NCBI GenBank assembly: GCA_900541345.1
Contig: UQJE01000045.1
Span: 1 to 19,358, forward strand
From: an uncultured Blautia sp.
GTDB taxonomy: Bacteria; Bacillota; Clostridia; Lachnospirales; Lachnospiraceae
DNA length: 19,358 bases
Direction of reading: 5' to 3'
Under the pieces are notes generated by a model, which was not told where the DNA came from, did no database searches, and worked only from the letters and a program-made list of their open reading frames with translations. Shown here piece after piece: positions 1 to 7,031 of this stretch. Numbering within the stretch: position 1 is the first letter of the stretch; each line of letters opens with the position of its first letter. Position numbers and translations under genes: made by a program.

Positions 1-2
1 AT

Positions 3-75
3 GGGATCTTAGCTCAGCTGGGAGAGCATCTGCCTTACAAGCAGAGGGTCATAGGTTCGAGCCCTATAGGTCCCA
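3..75 (+). tRNA. tRNA-Val (anticodon TAC)
   Basis: A full cloverleaf can be drawn. The 7-bp acceptor stem pairs GGGATCT (3-9) with AGGTCCC (68-74), with A75 as discriminator. The anticodon stem is 29-33 with 41-45, and the loop CTTACAA carries anticodon TAC at 36-38. The T arm is ATAGG-TTCGAGC-CCTAT. The 3' CCA is not encoded (ATAC follows), so it must be added after transcription. It lies 18 nt before tRNA-Met and may be the end of a longer tRNA array extending left of the window. Confidence 0.96.
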
Positions 76-93
76 TACATTTTCATAATATTT

Positions 94-167
94 GGCGAGA
101 TAGCTCAGTTGGCTAGAGCATACGGTTCATACCCGTAGTGTCGAGGGTTCGAATCCCCCTCTCGCTA
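94..167 (+). tRNA. tRNA-Met (anticodon CAT), elongator type
   Basis: The acceptor stem pairs GGCGAGA (94-100) with TCTCGCT (160-166), ending in a G-U pair; A167 is the discriminator. The anticodon stem TACGG/CCGTA encloses loop TTCATAC with anticodon CAT at 128-130. The stem lacks the three consecutive G-C pairs of an initiator tRNA, and position 1:72 is not the unpaired C-A of bacterial initiators, so elongator Met is most likely. A tRNA-Ile2 that is lysidine-modified at C34 also reads CAT and cannot be fully excluded. CCA is not encoded. Confidence 0.94.
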
Positions 168-171
168 CTTT

Positions 172-201
172 AAACCTTCGGATAGATTCCGGAGGTTTTT
201 T
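172..201 (+). terminator. intrinsic terminator after the tRNA pair
   Basis: The 10-bp stem AAACCTTCGG (172-181) pairs with CCGGAGGTTT (189-198) with one G-U wobble and a 7-nt loop. A T run (196-201) follows. It should end tRNA transcription, yet it stands only 26 nt before the start codon of the next gene, leaving no room for a promoter in between. Confidence 0.85.
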
Positions 202-227
202 CTTTATCGGCACGAAAGGAGAGCGTT

Positions 228-1034
228 ATGAGAAAAAAAGCAGTGTTTTTTGATGCGGACGGTACCATATGTGATATGAAGAAAGGGGTTCCTGCCAGTG
301 CGATAGAAGCCGTTCGAAAGCTGGTAGAAAACGGCCATGAGGCATGGCTTTGTACAGGGAGAAGCAGGGCTTTTGTTCCCTGGTATCTGGAGCAGATTCC
401 CTTTACAGGAATGATTACTGCCTGCGGTGCGACTATAGAAAAAGACGGAAAGCGCCTTTTTAACAGAGAAATGACATGTGAGGAAGCAGAATTTTCTGTA
501 AAGGTACTAAGAAAAAACGGTCTGATTCCTGTTATGGAGGGGGCTGATTTTATGTATTATGATAAAGACGAATATACATCGGAGATAAACTGGTATACAG
601 ATCTGATTACGGAAGCACTCGGGGAAAAATGGCGTCCCATTAAAGGAAATGAAAAGACAATGCGCATTAATAAAATCAGTGCTAAAATGGTGCCGGGCTG
701 TCGTGCAGAGGAAGCATGTCAGGAATTAGCTTCTTATTATGATGTTATACGTCACGAAAGCGGTTCTCTGGCCGGCACTACCATAGAAATGATACCTAAA
801 GGGTTCAGCAAAGCGGTAGGGATTGCTGCAGTCATTAAAATTCAGAATATTCCCTGGGAAGATACCATTGTGTTTGGAGACAGCAATAACGATTTATCTA
901 TGTTTGAGTATGCGGCATATAAGGTGGCAATGGGAAACAGCTCCAAAAAGATTTTAAATCTTGCAGATTATGTGACAGAGGATATGTTCCATTATGGAAT
1001 ACGCAATGGGCTTTCCCATCTGGGGCTTATCTGA
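228..1034 (+). CDS. Cof-type HAD-IIB family hydrolase (phosphatase)
   Basis: A predicted cytoplasmic Mg-dependent phosphatase of the haloacid dehalogenase superfamily, 268 aa, the usual length for the Cof group. HAD motif I is DADGT at residues 9-13 (D9 nucleophile, D11 acid/base). Motif II is the CTGRS segment near residue 43. The conserved lysine is K195 in KGFSK, and motif IV is GDSNND at 217-222. The C2 cap lies between motifs II and III, as in subclass IIB. Members dephosphorylate sugar phosphates, nucleotide-like molecules or cofactors, and the substrate cannot be read from sequence. The start is supported by AAAGGAGAG just upstream. The nearest possible promoter lies upstream of the tRNA terminator, so expression may depend on readthrough. 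Confidence 0.92.
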   Translation: MRKKAVFFDADGTICDMKKGVPASAIEAVRKLVENGHEAWLCTGRSRAFVPWYLEQIPFTGMITACGATIEKDGKRLFNREMTCEEAEFSVKVLRKNGLIPVMEGADFMYYDKDEYTSEINWYTDLITEALGEKWRPIKGNEKTMRINKISAKMVPGCRAEEACQELASYYDVIRHESGSLAGTTIEMIPKGFSKAVGIAAVIKIQNIPWEDTIVFGDSNNDLSMFEYAAYKVAMGNSSKKILNLADYVTEDMFHYGIRNGLSHLGLI

Positions 1035-1039
1035 TATAG

Positions 1040-1070
1040 AAAAACATTGACTTTTATCTATGTTTTTTTT
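1040..1070 (+). terminator. weak AT-rich hairpin with T run (possible terminator)
   Basis: AAAAACAT (1040-1047) pairs with ATGTTTTT (1060-1067) around a 12-nt loop, followed by further T residues. Only one G-C pair is present, so the hairpin is weak. It overlaps the promoter called at 1047-1075, and the poly-T may simply be promoter spacer. Confidence 0.3.
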
Positions 1071-1075
1071 ATAGT
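1047..1075 (+). promoter_or_regulatory. sigma-A-type promoter for the lipid kinase-glnN unit
   Basis: A -35 box TTGACT (1047-1052) and a -10 box TATAGT (1070-1075) are separated by exactly 17 nt. The predicted transcription start is near 1082, giving a leader of about 40 nt. Confidence 0.7.
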
Positions 1076-1120
1076 ATAAGGCGTAGATTACGCGCATTTT
1101 GTTTAAAAGAGGGACGTATT

Positions 1121-2029
1121 ATGGAAAAAACATTATTGTTCGTCTTTAATCCTAAGGCAGGAAAAGGGAAAATAAAAGCCCATCTTCTTGATATAGTGGA
1201 TATTTTTAATAAAGGCGGTTATGAAGTAATTGCATATGCTACGCAGGGGGCGAGGGACGCCTATGAAAAGGCGAAGGAGTACGAAAGCAAAGTGGACCTG
1301 ATCGTGTGCAGCGGAGGCGATGGAACTCTGGATGAGGTAGTGACAGGTATTATGGAAAAAGAAAGCTCCGTGCCTATTGGATATATACCGGCAGGAAGTA
1401 CAAATGATTTTGCAAACAGTCTGTTTATGCCGAAAAATATGGTGGAGGCAGCTTCTATGATCATGGAAGAGAAGCTGTATCACTGTGACATTGGAAAGTT
1501 TAACAAAAAAACATTTGCTTATATTGCGGCATTTGGCCTGTTTACGGATGTTTCCTATCAGACAGATCAGGATTTAAAAAATATCCTGGGACATGTGGCA
1601 TACGTTCTGGAGGGAGCGAAGCGTCTCTTTGCAATAAAGTCTTATCATATGAGGGTAAAGACAAAAGAACTGTGTGTGGAAGATGATTTTATGTTCGGAA
1701 TGATTTCCAATTCCAGATCAGTAGGAGGGTTTAAAAACCTTACAGGAAAGAATGTGGATATGAATGATGGACTATTTGAGGTCACTCTTATTGCAAAGCC
1801 GAAAAATCCTCTTGAACTGCAGGAAATACTGACGGCAGTTCTCACGCAGGAAGATAATACAGATTTGATACATTCCTTTAAATCAGCACATATTACCATA
1901 GAGTCTGAGGAGGAGATACCCTGGACTCTGGATGGAGAATTTGGAGGAAACAATCGTCTCGTGGAAATTGAAAACAGACATGAGGCGCTAAATCTTTATC
2001 TTAGAAGTACCAAAAAGACAAACGAATAA
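1121..2029 (+). CDS. diacylglycerol kinase family lipid kinase (YegS/BmrU-like)
   Basis: A soluble lipid kinase of the DAGK catalytic family (DgkB/YegS/BmrU group), 302 aa and full length. Visible motifs are the N-terminal NPKAGKGK at 10-17, the nucleotide-binding GGDGT at 65-69, the downstream PAGSTNDFA segment near residue 90, and the C-terminal LDGE region near residue 270. DgkB returns diacylglycerol released by lipoteichoic acid synthesis to phosphatidic acid, while YegS-type members phosphorylate other lipids; the sequence does not decide which applies. It has its own consensus promoter and an AGAGGG ribosome site. Its stop lies 15 nt before glnN with no terminator between them, so the two are probably co-transcribed. 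Confidence 0.9.
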   Translation: MEKTLLFVFNPKAGKGKIKAHLLDIVDIFNKGGYEVIAYATQGARDAYEKAKEYESKVDLIVCSGGDGTLDEVVTGIMEKESSVPIGYIPAGSTNDFANSLFMPKNMVEAASMIMEEKLYHCDIGKFNKKTFAYIAAFGLFTDVSYQTDQDLKNILGHVAYVLEGAKRLFAIKSYHMRVKTKELCVEDDFMFGMISNSRSVGGFKNLTGKNVDMNDGLFEVTLIAKPKNPLELQEILTAVLTQEDNTDLIHSFKSAHITIESEEEIPWTLDGEFGGNNRLVEIENRHEALNLYLRSTKKTNE

Positions 2030-2044
2030 AAAGGAGAAAACGGA

Positions 2045-4159
2045 ATGGGAGAGTATATCAATGTGGCGGAAACCTTTGGGTGTGACGTATTTAATGATTC
2101 AGTCATGCAGGAGAGACTTCCAAAGAAGGTTTACAAGGAACTGAAAAAGACAATTCAGGAAGGGAAAGAACTGTCTATGGAAATTGCCGATGTGGTGGCG
2201 CACGAGATGAAAGAATGGGCAATCGAAAAAGGGGCAACACATTACAGCCACTGGTTTCAGCCACTTACCGGCGTAACTGCGGAGAAACATGATGCATTTA
2301 TCACTGCTCCGATGGAAAACGGAAAGGTGCTTATGAGTTTTTCGGGAAAAGAGCTGATAAAGGGAGAGCCGGATGCTTCTTCTTTTCCGTCCGGCGGTCT
2401 TCGCGCGACTTTTGAGGCAAGAGGATATACAACATGGGATTGTACCTCTCCCGCTTTTGTCCGTCACGATGCAGCAGGAGGAACTCTCTGTATTCCTACA
2501 GCCTTCTGTTCTTATACAGGAGAGGCTTTAGACCAGAAGACACCGCTGCTTCGTTCTATGGAAGCAGTAAATACACAGGCGCTTCGCCTTATCCGCCTTT
2601 TTGGAAATACAACTTCAAAAAAAGTAACGCCTTCTGTTGGTGCAGAGCAGGAATACTTCCTGATCGATAAAGATAAATGGCTGCAGAGAAAAGACCTTAC
2701 ATATACAGGCAGGACGCTTTTTGGAGCAATGCCTCCTAAAGGGCAGGAAATGGACGATCACTATCTTGGAACGATTCGTCAGAGAATTTCCGCTTATATG
2801 AAAGAGGTAAACGAGGAGTGCTGGAAGCTTGGTATTTCTGCAAAAACGCAGCATAACGAGGTTGCTCCTGCGCAGCATGAGCTTGCTCCTATTTATGAGG
2901 CTGCAAATGTTGCAGCGGACCACAACCAGATGATGATGCGGATTCTCAAGAAAGTGGCGAGCCGTCATGGAATGCGCTGCCTTCTTCATGAAAAGCCATT
3001 TGCAGGTGTCAATGGTTCTGGAAAGCATAATAACTGGTCTCTTACAACAGATGATGGAATTAATCTTTTAGAGCCTGGAAAAACACCACATGAAAATATT
3101 CAGTTCCTTCTTGTTCTGACCTGTATTTTGAAAGCAGTAGATGAGCATGCAGATCTTCTTCGAGAATCAGCGGCAGATGTAGGAAATGATCACCGTCTTG
3201 GAGGAAATGAGGCTCCGCCTGCAGTTATTTCCGTATTCCTGGGAGAACAGCTTGAGGATGTGCTTGACCAGCTTATCAGTACAGGTATGGCAACTCATAG
3301 TAAAAAAGGAAGCAAGCTGGAAACAGGTGTAAAAACGCTTCCTGATTTTATGAAGGACGCTACAGACAGAAACCGTACTTCTCCTTTTGCATTTACAGGA
3401 AATAAGTTTGAGTTTCGTATGGTTGGCTCAAGAGATTCTATTTCTTCCTGTAATGTCGTGTTAAACACGATTGCGGCAGAAGTGTTTAAAGAGGCGTGTG
3501 ACCGTCTGGAAGCAGCGCCTGATTTTGAACTGGCAGTTCATGATCTGATCAAAGAGTATGCAACAGATCATCAGAGAATCGTGTTTAACGGAAACGGATA
3601 TGCGCCGGAGTGGGAGGAAGAGGCAAAACGCCGTGGTCTTCCGGTTCTTCGCTCCATGGTTGATGCCATTCCGGCACTTACAACAGAGAAATCTGTAAAG
3701 CTTTTTGAAAGTTTTGGCGTATTTACAAAGGCTGAGTTGGAATCACGCGCAGAAATCCAGTATGAGATTTATTCAAAGGCAATTAATATTGAAGCAAAAA
3801 CAATGATTGACATTGCTACAAAGCAGATTATTCCGGCTGTTATTAAATATACGACGGTTCTTGCGCAGTCCATCAATGAAGTGAAAGCGGTTGGAGATAT
3901 TGATACAAGCGTACAGCTTGGGCTTTTAAAAGAAACATCAAAGCTTTTAAAAGAGACAAACGCTGCAATGAAAATTCTTGGAGATTGTGTGGCAGAATAT
4001 CCGTCTCACGAGGAGGGACCGGACAGAGCACACTTCTGCAGAAATCAGATTGTTCCTGCAATGGAAGCGCTTCGCGCACCGGTAGATGCCCTGGAAATGA
4101 TCGTGGATAAGGAAATGTGGCCGATGCCTTCTTACGGAGATTTAATTTTTGAAGTATAG
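2045..4159 (+). CDS. glnN: glutamine synthetase type III
   Basis: ATP-dependent ligation of ammonium to glutamate, giving glutamine, in the cytoplasm. At 704 aa it has the length of the GSIII family, well above the roughly 450 aa of type I. GSIII hallmarks are visible: EVAPAQHELAPIYE with DHNQMMM near residues 280-300, NGSGKHNNWS near 325, and GNDHRLGGNEAPPA near 380. The last ~130 residues form the helical GSIII C-terminal extension. Known GSIII enzymes are dodecamers needing Mg or Mn. The start has AAGGAGAAAA just upstream. It sits directly behind the lipid kinase and is closed by a strong hairpin at 4191. No other glutamine synthetase, glutamate synthase or PII gene is in the window. Confidence 0.97.
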   Translation: MGEYINVAETFGCDVFNDSVMQERLPKKVYKELKKTIQEGKELSMEIADVVAHEMKEWAIEKGATHYSHWFQPLTGVTAEKHDAFITAPMENGKVLMSFSGKELIKGEPDASSFPSGGLRATFEARGYTTWDCTSPAFVRHDAAGGTLCIPTAFCSYTGEALDQKTPLLRSMEAVNTQALRLIRLFGNTTSKKVTPSVGAEQEYFLIDKDKWLQRKDLTYTGRTLFGAMPPKGQEMDDHYLGTIRQRISAYMKEVNEECWKLGISAKTQHNEVAPAQHELAPIYEAANVAADHNQMMMRILKKVASRHGMRCLLHEKPFAGVNGSGKHNNWSLTTDDGINLLEPGKTPHENIQFLLVLTCILKAVDEHADLLRESAADVGNDHRLGGNEAPPAVISVFLGEQLEDVLDQLISTGMATHSKKGSKLETGVKTLPDFMKDATDRNRTSPFAFTGNKFEFRMVGSRDSISSCNVVLNTIAAEVFKEACDRLEAAPDFELAVHDLIKEYATDHQRIVFNGNGYAPEWEEEAKRRGLPVLRSMVDAIPALTTEKSVKLFESFGVFTKAELESRAEIQYEIYSKAINIEAKTMIDIATKQIIPAVIKYTTVLAQSINEVKAVGDIDTSVQLGLLKETSKLLKETNAAMKILGDCVAEYPSHEEGPDRAHFCRNQIVPAMEALRAPVDALEMIVDKEMWPMPSYGDLIFEV

Positions 4160-4190
4160 AACAGTGTATTCATTATATAAATAAGAAACT

Positions 4191-4218
4191 AAAGCAGGGC
4201 TGTTTTCAGCCCTGTTTT
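4191..4218 (+). terminator. intrinsic terminator after glnN
   Basis: CAGGGCTG (4195-4202) pairs perfectly with CAGCCCTG (4207-4214) around a TTTT loop; flanking AAAG/TTTT can extend the stem. The T run is short (4215-4218). It lies 22 nt before the moxR-like start codon, so it may attenuate rather than fully separate the two units. Confidence 0.75.
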
Positions 4219-4240
4219 CATATAAGAGGAGAAATATAGA

Positions 4241-5158
4241 ATGAAAGAATTTAAATTTTTAGAGGAACAGGGAGTTTCTTCTGCGCTTATCAAAAAGGTA
4301 GAGAATTTCCGTGAGACATATCCTGTAGATGAAGCTGCGAAGCACAGGGTGGCTGTACCGTCCATGCCCTTTTATGGACGAGAAATTTTGGAAATGGCAA
4401 TTGCGGGAATATTGAAAGGAGAGAATTTACTTCTGGCAGGACCGAAGGCCACCGGGAAAAATGTTCTGGCGGAAAATCTTGCGTTTATTTTTGGAAGGCC
4501 GATATATAATGTATCGTTTCATGTAAATACAAACAGCGGTGATTTAATTGGAACAGACACGTTTGTTGATAATGAAGTAAGGCTTCGAAAAGGCAGTATT
4601 TATCAATGTGCGGAGTACGGCGGATTTGGCGTTCTCGATGAAATCAATATGGCGAAAAATGATGCCGTTTCTGTGCTGCACGCAACCCTGGATTACCGCC
4701 GGTCTATTGATGTGCCGGGATACGATAAAATAGAACTTCATCCCGCCGCACGTTTTATTGGAACTATGAATTATGGATATGCAGGAACAAGGGAATTAAA
4801 CGAAGCTCTCGTATCCAGATTTCTTGTAATTGATATGCCGCCCCAGACAGAGGAATCTCTTCATTTTATTTTCAGAAAAATGTTTCCTTATGCAAAAGAG
4901 AAGGCTGTAGAACAGTTTGTCGGTATTTTTATGGATTTGCAGTTAAAATGTATGAACAGTGAAATCTCCACAAAGGCGCTTGATCTTCGAGGGCTTCTTG
5001 CGGCAATGAAAATCGTGGATACGGGACTTTCTCCCTGGCTCGCAGTAAAGATGGGTGTGATCAATAAAACCTTTGATACCTTTGAAAAGGAAATCGTGGA
5101 GGATGTAGTCAGCACAAGGATTCCAAAAGAATGGGGAAGGGAAGCGGTATATGACTGA
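4241..5158 (+). CDS. MoxR-family AAA+ ATPase
   Basis: AAA+ ATPase of the MoxR clade, 305 aa, predicted to work with the overlapping VWA protein as a remodelling chaperone, as NorQ/NorD, CbbQ/CbbO and MoxR/VWA pairs do. The Walker A segment GPKATGKN (67-74) has Asn74 where most members carry Thr or Ser. Walker B is FGVLDE, ending at D133-E134. Sensor 1 is N177 in GTMNYG, and an SRF arginine-finger motif follows near residue 194. A C-terminal lid domain completes the protein. AGAGGAG upstream supports the start. Its last 8 nt overlap the next gene, which implies translational coupling. No convincing promoter lies between the preceding terminator and the start. The client protein is unknown. Confidence 0.88.
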   Translation: MKEFKFLEEQGVSSALIKKVENFRETYPVDEAAKHRVAVPSMPFYGREILEMAIAGILKGENLLLAGPKATGKNVLAENLAFIFGRPIYNVSFHVNTNSGDLIGTDTFVDNEVRLRKGSIYQCAEYGGFGVLDEINMAKNDAVSVLHATLDYRRSIDVPGYDKIELHPAARFIGTMNYGYAGTRELNEALVSRFLVIDMPPQTEESLHFIFRKMFPYAKEKAVEQFVGIFMDLQLKCMNSEISTKALDLRGLLAAMKIVDTGLSPWLAVKMGVINKTFDTFEKEIVEDVVSTRIPKEWGREAVYD

Positions 5159-6947
5159 AGAACAGGAAAGAGAAGAAGTTTTTGAAAAAGAACTGGAGCT
5201 TCAGAACAGAATACGGAATCTTCTCTGGACGGTAAGCGGAGATTACACCCTGGATATGAAACCGGATGTTTCTCTTTTCCTTCGGTCCAAAGCAATTGCC
5301 CTTTATGATGGGGTGAAGCAGGGGGCTTTCGCCAGATTTTATGATAAAAATCTTATGGGGATATACCTTGTGAAAAAAATATATCTGGGAGCAGAGGAAG
5401 GAAGTCTTACCACTTTGGCACAGCTTTGCATTGAGGAAGCAATCGGAGAGAAGCTGTGCAGTGAACGTCCTGGGATTATTTCCCTTCAAAAGCAGGCATG
5501 CTCTGATATTCTTGACCAGGAGTTTGAGGTCCTTCCTTCTTATGGTGATGTTCTTGGAAGGCTTCGGATTGCTGTACTGCGTGATAAGCTGGCAGATGGA
5601 AGTTATAAGGTGGAGGCTGCTCTTAAAAAGGTTCGGGACAAAGTATATGAGGCAGGAAATACAGAAGATACACAAAGCCTGATTGCCCTTATTGACAGCC
5701 TTTATAACGAAATTGTGGATAAAGATTTTGAAAAACGCTTTGGTGGTCTGGAACGGGTTATGGCAGTTACTTTAGAAGAACTGACAGAATTTGGCTGGGA
5801 GGATTTTCTTACAGAAGAAATGTATGAGGAAGCGCTGGAAGCATATGTGGAGCAGATTACAGAGCGTATGACGGACTTGGAAGATTCTTCTGTTACAAAG
5901 GAAATGGAGGAGAAGCGTAAGGTCAGAAAGAAGATCTCGGTGATTCCTCCGGAGGTTCTGGAAAAGGCACACACCTACGTGGAGCTGAATTTTGGAAAAA
6001 CGTATCTTACAGAGATGGAAGAAAAGCAGATAAATCATAAAATGTGCACGGGCATTCATGGAGACTGCAGTCTTTATTTCACAGAGGGGATTTTGAAAAA
6101 TCCTGTAAAGAGAAATTATCAGTATGAATATGCAAAGAGGCTGAAAAATAAGAATGTCTGGCTGTATCACGACAAGCACAGAATCGTAAAACGAAATATT
6201 TCTGTTTTAACAGAGCTTTTGAAAAAATCACTTGTTCTTCGAAGTGAGACAGAGGAAATTTTATCAGACAGAGGAACAATTCTTCCGGCACGTCTGTGGA
6301 GGATAGGAAGAAGCGGAGAAGCTCGTGTGTTTAAAAGAGAACTGAAAGCAGATCAGGGAGATTTTGTGGTGGATGTGCTGATCGATGCAAGCGGTTCTCA
6401 GATGGTAAGACAGGGAGAGGTGGCACTTCAGGCATATATCATAAGCGAAGCTTTAAGTGCGGTGGAAATTCCAACCAGGGTCATGAGCTACTGCACTTTC
6501 TGGGATTATACCATTCTTCATAGATTTCGTGAATATGAAGACCCTCGAAGTGCAAATGAAAATATATTTAATTATGTGACATCGTCTAATAACAGGGATG
6601 GACTGGCAATTAAAGCAGCAGGGAGCGGTCTGCTGAAAAGGGAAGAAGAAAAGAAAATATTGATTGTACTAAGTGATGGAAGACCTTATGATGTGGTGAT
6701 TAATCGACCTAACGCAAAAAATCCAAAGCCATATGAAGGAGCATATGCCATTTTTGATACAGCAGAGCAGATACGCCGCCTGCGAAGTGAGGGTGTGAGC
6801 GTTCTCGGCGTTTTTGCAGGAGAAGAAAAAGATCTGGCGGCAGAGAAAAAAATATTTGGGAAAGATTTTGCCTATATCAGAAATATTTCTGATTTTTCCA
6901 GAATTGTAGGGCGTTATCTTACAAAGCAACTGGAGCTGGATTTATAA
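5151..6947 (+). CDS. VWA-domain protein, CobT-like partner of the MoxR ATPase
   Basis: A 598-aa cytoplasmic protein without signal peptide or membrane segment. The C-terminal ~190 residues are a von Willebrand factor A domain with an intact metal-ion-dependent adhesion site: D412-A-S414-G-S416, with a later LSDGRP segment contributing a further acidic residue. The order of C-terminal motifs resembles the CobT/NorD type of VWA. The first ~390 residues are helical and charge-rich, with no domain I can name. The ATG lies inside the end of the ATPase gene (8-nt overlap) behind a GGGAAGGGAAG stretch. The tight pairing suggests an ATPase-VWA chaperone complex. A role in cobalt chelation is unlikely, as no CobN or other cobalamin genes are near. 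Confidence 0.82.
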   Translation: MTEEQEREEVFEKELELQNRIRNLLWTVSGDYTLDMKPDVSLFLRSKAIALYDGVKQGAFARFYDKNLMGIYLVKKIYLGAEEGSLTTLAQLCIEEAIGEKLCSERPGIISLQKQACSDILDQEFEVLPSYGDVLGRLRIAVLRDKLADGSYKVEAALKKVRDKVYEAGNTEDTQSLIALIDSLYNEIVDKDFEKRFGGLERVMAVTLEELTEFGWEDFLTEEMYEEALEAYVEQITERMTDLEDSSVTKEMEEKRKVRKKISVIPPEVLEKAHTYVELNFGKTYLTEMEEKQINHKMCTGIHGDCSLYFTEGILKNPVKRNYQYEYAKRLKNKNVWLYHDKHRIVKRNISVLTELLKKSLVLRSETEEILSDRGTILPARLWRIGRSGEARVFKRELKADQGDFVVDVLIDASGSQMVRQGEVALQAYIISEALSAVEIPTRVMSYCTFWDYTILHRFREYEDPRSANENIFNYVTSSNNRDGLAIKAAGSGLLKREEEKKILIVLSDGRPYDVVINRPNAKNPKPYEGAYAIFDTAEQIRRLRSEGVSVLGVFAGEEKDLAAEKKIFGKDFAYIRNISDFSRIVGRYLTKQLELDL

Positions 6948-6953
6948 TATGGG

Positions 6954-6982
6954 TTGCATTTTACACTGTGATTCGCTATAAT
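6954..6982 (+). promoter_or_regulatory. sigma-A-type promoter for the OPT-PqqD operon
   Basis: A -35 box TTGCAT (6954-6959), a 17-nt spacer and a perfect -10 box TATAAT (6977-6982). The start would be near 6989, with a leader of about 43 nt ending in a GGGAGAGGT ribosome site. Confidence 0.75.
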
Positions 6983-7031
6983 GTAATACGATGTACTTTT
7001 ATTTCATTAAAATGTTAAAGGGAGAGGTAAA

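Noticed and set aside
2615..3028. Long open frame on the minus strand inside glnN, and similar antisense frames elsewhere
   Set aside because: No ribosome site or recognisable protein; they mirror strongly coding + strand genes and reflect codon bias.
4149..4179. Promoter for the MoxR-VWA pair overlapping the end of glnN
   Set aside because: TTGAAG and TATATA are present but 19 nt apart, and the terminator hairpin would lie just downstream of the start; too weak to call.
5151..6947. Assignment of the VWA protein as cobaltochelatase subunit CobT
   Set aside because: The VWA domain is similar, but no CobN or cobalamin genes are near and its partner is a MoxR-type rather than a CobS-confirmed ATPase.
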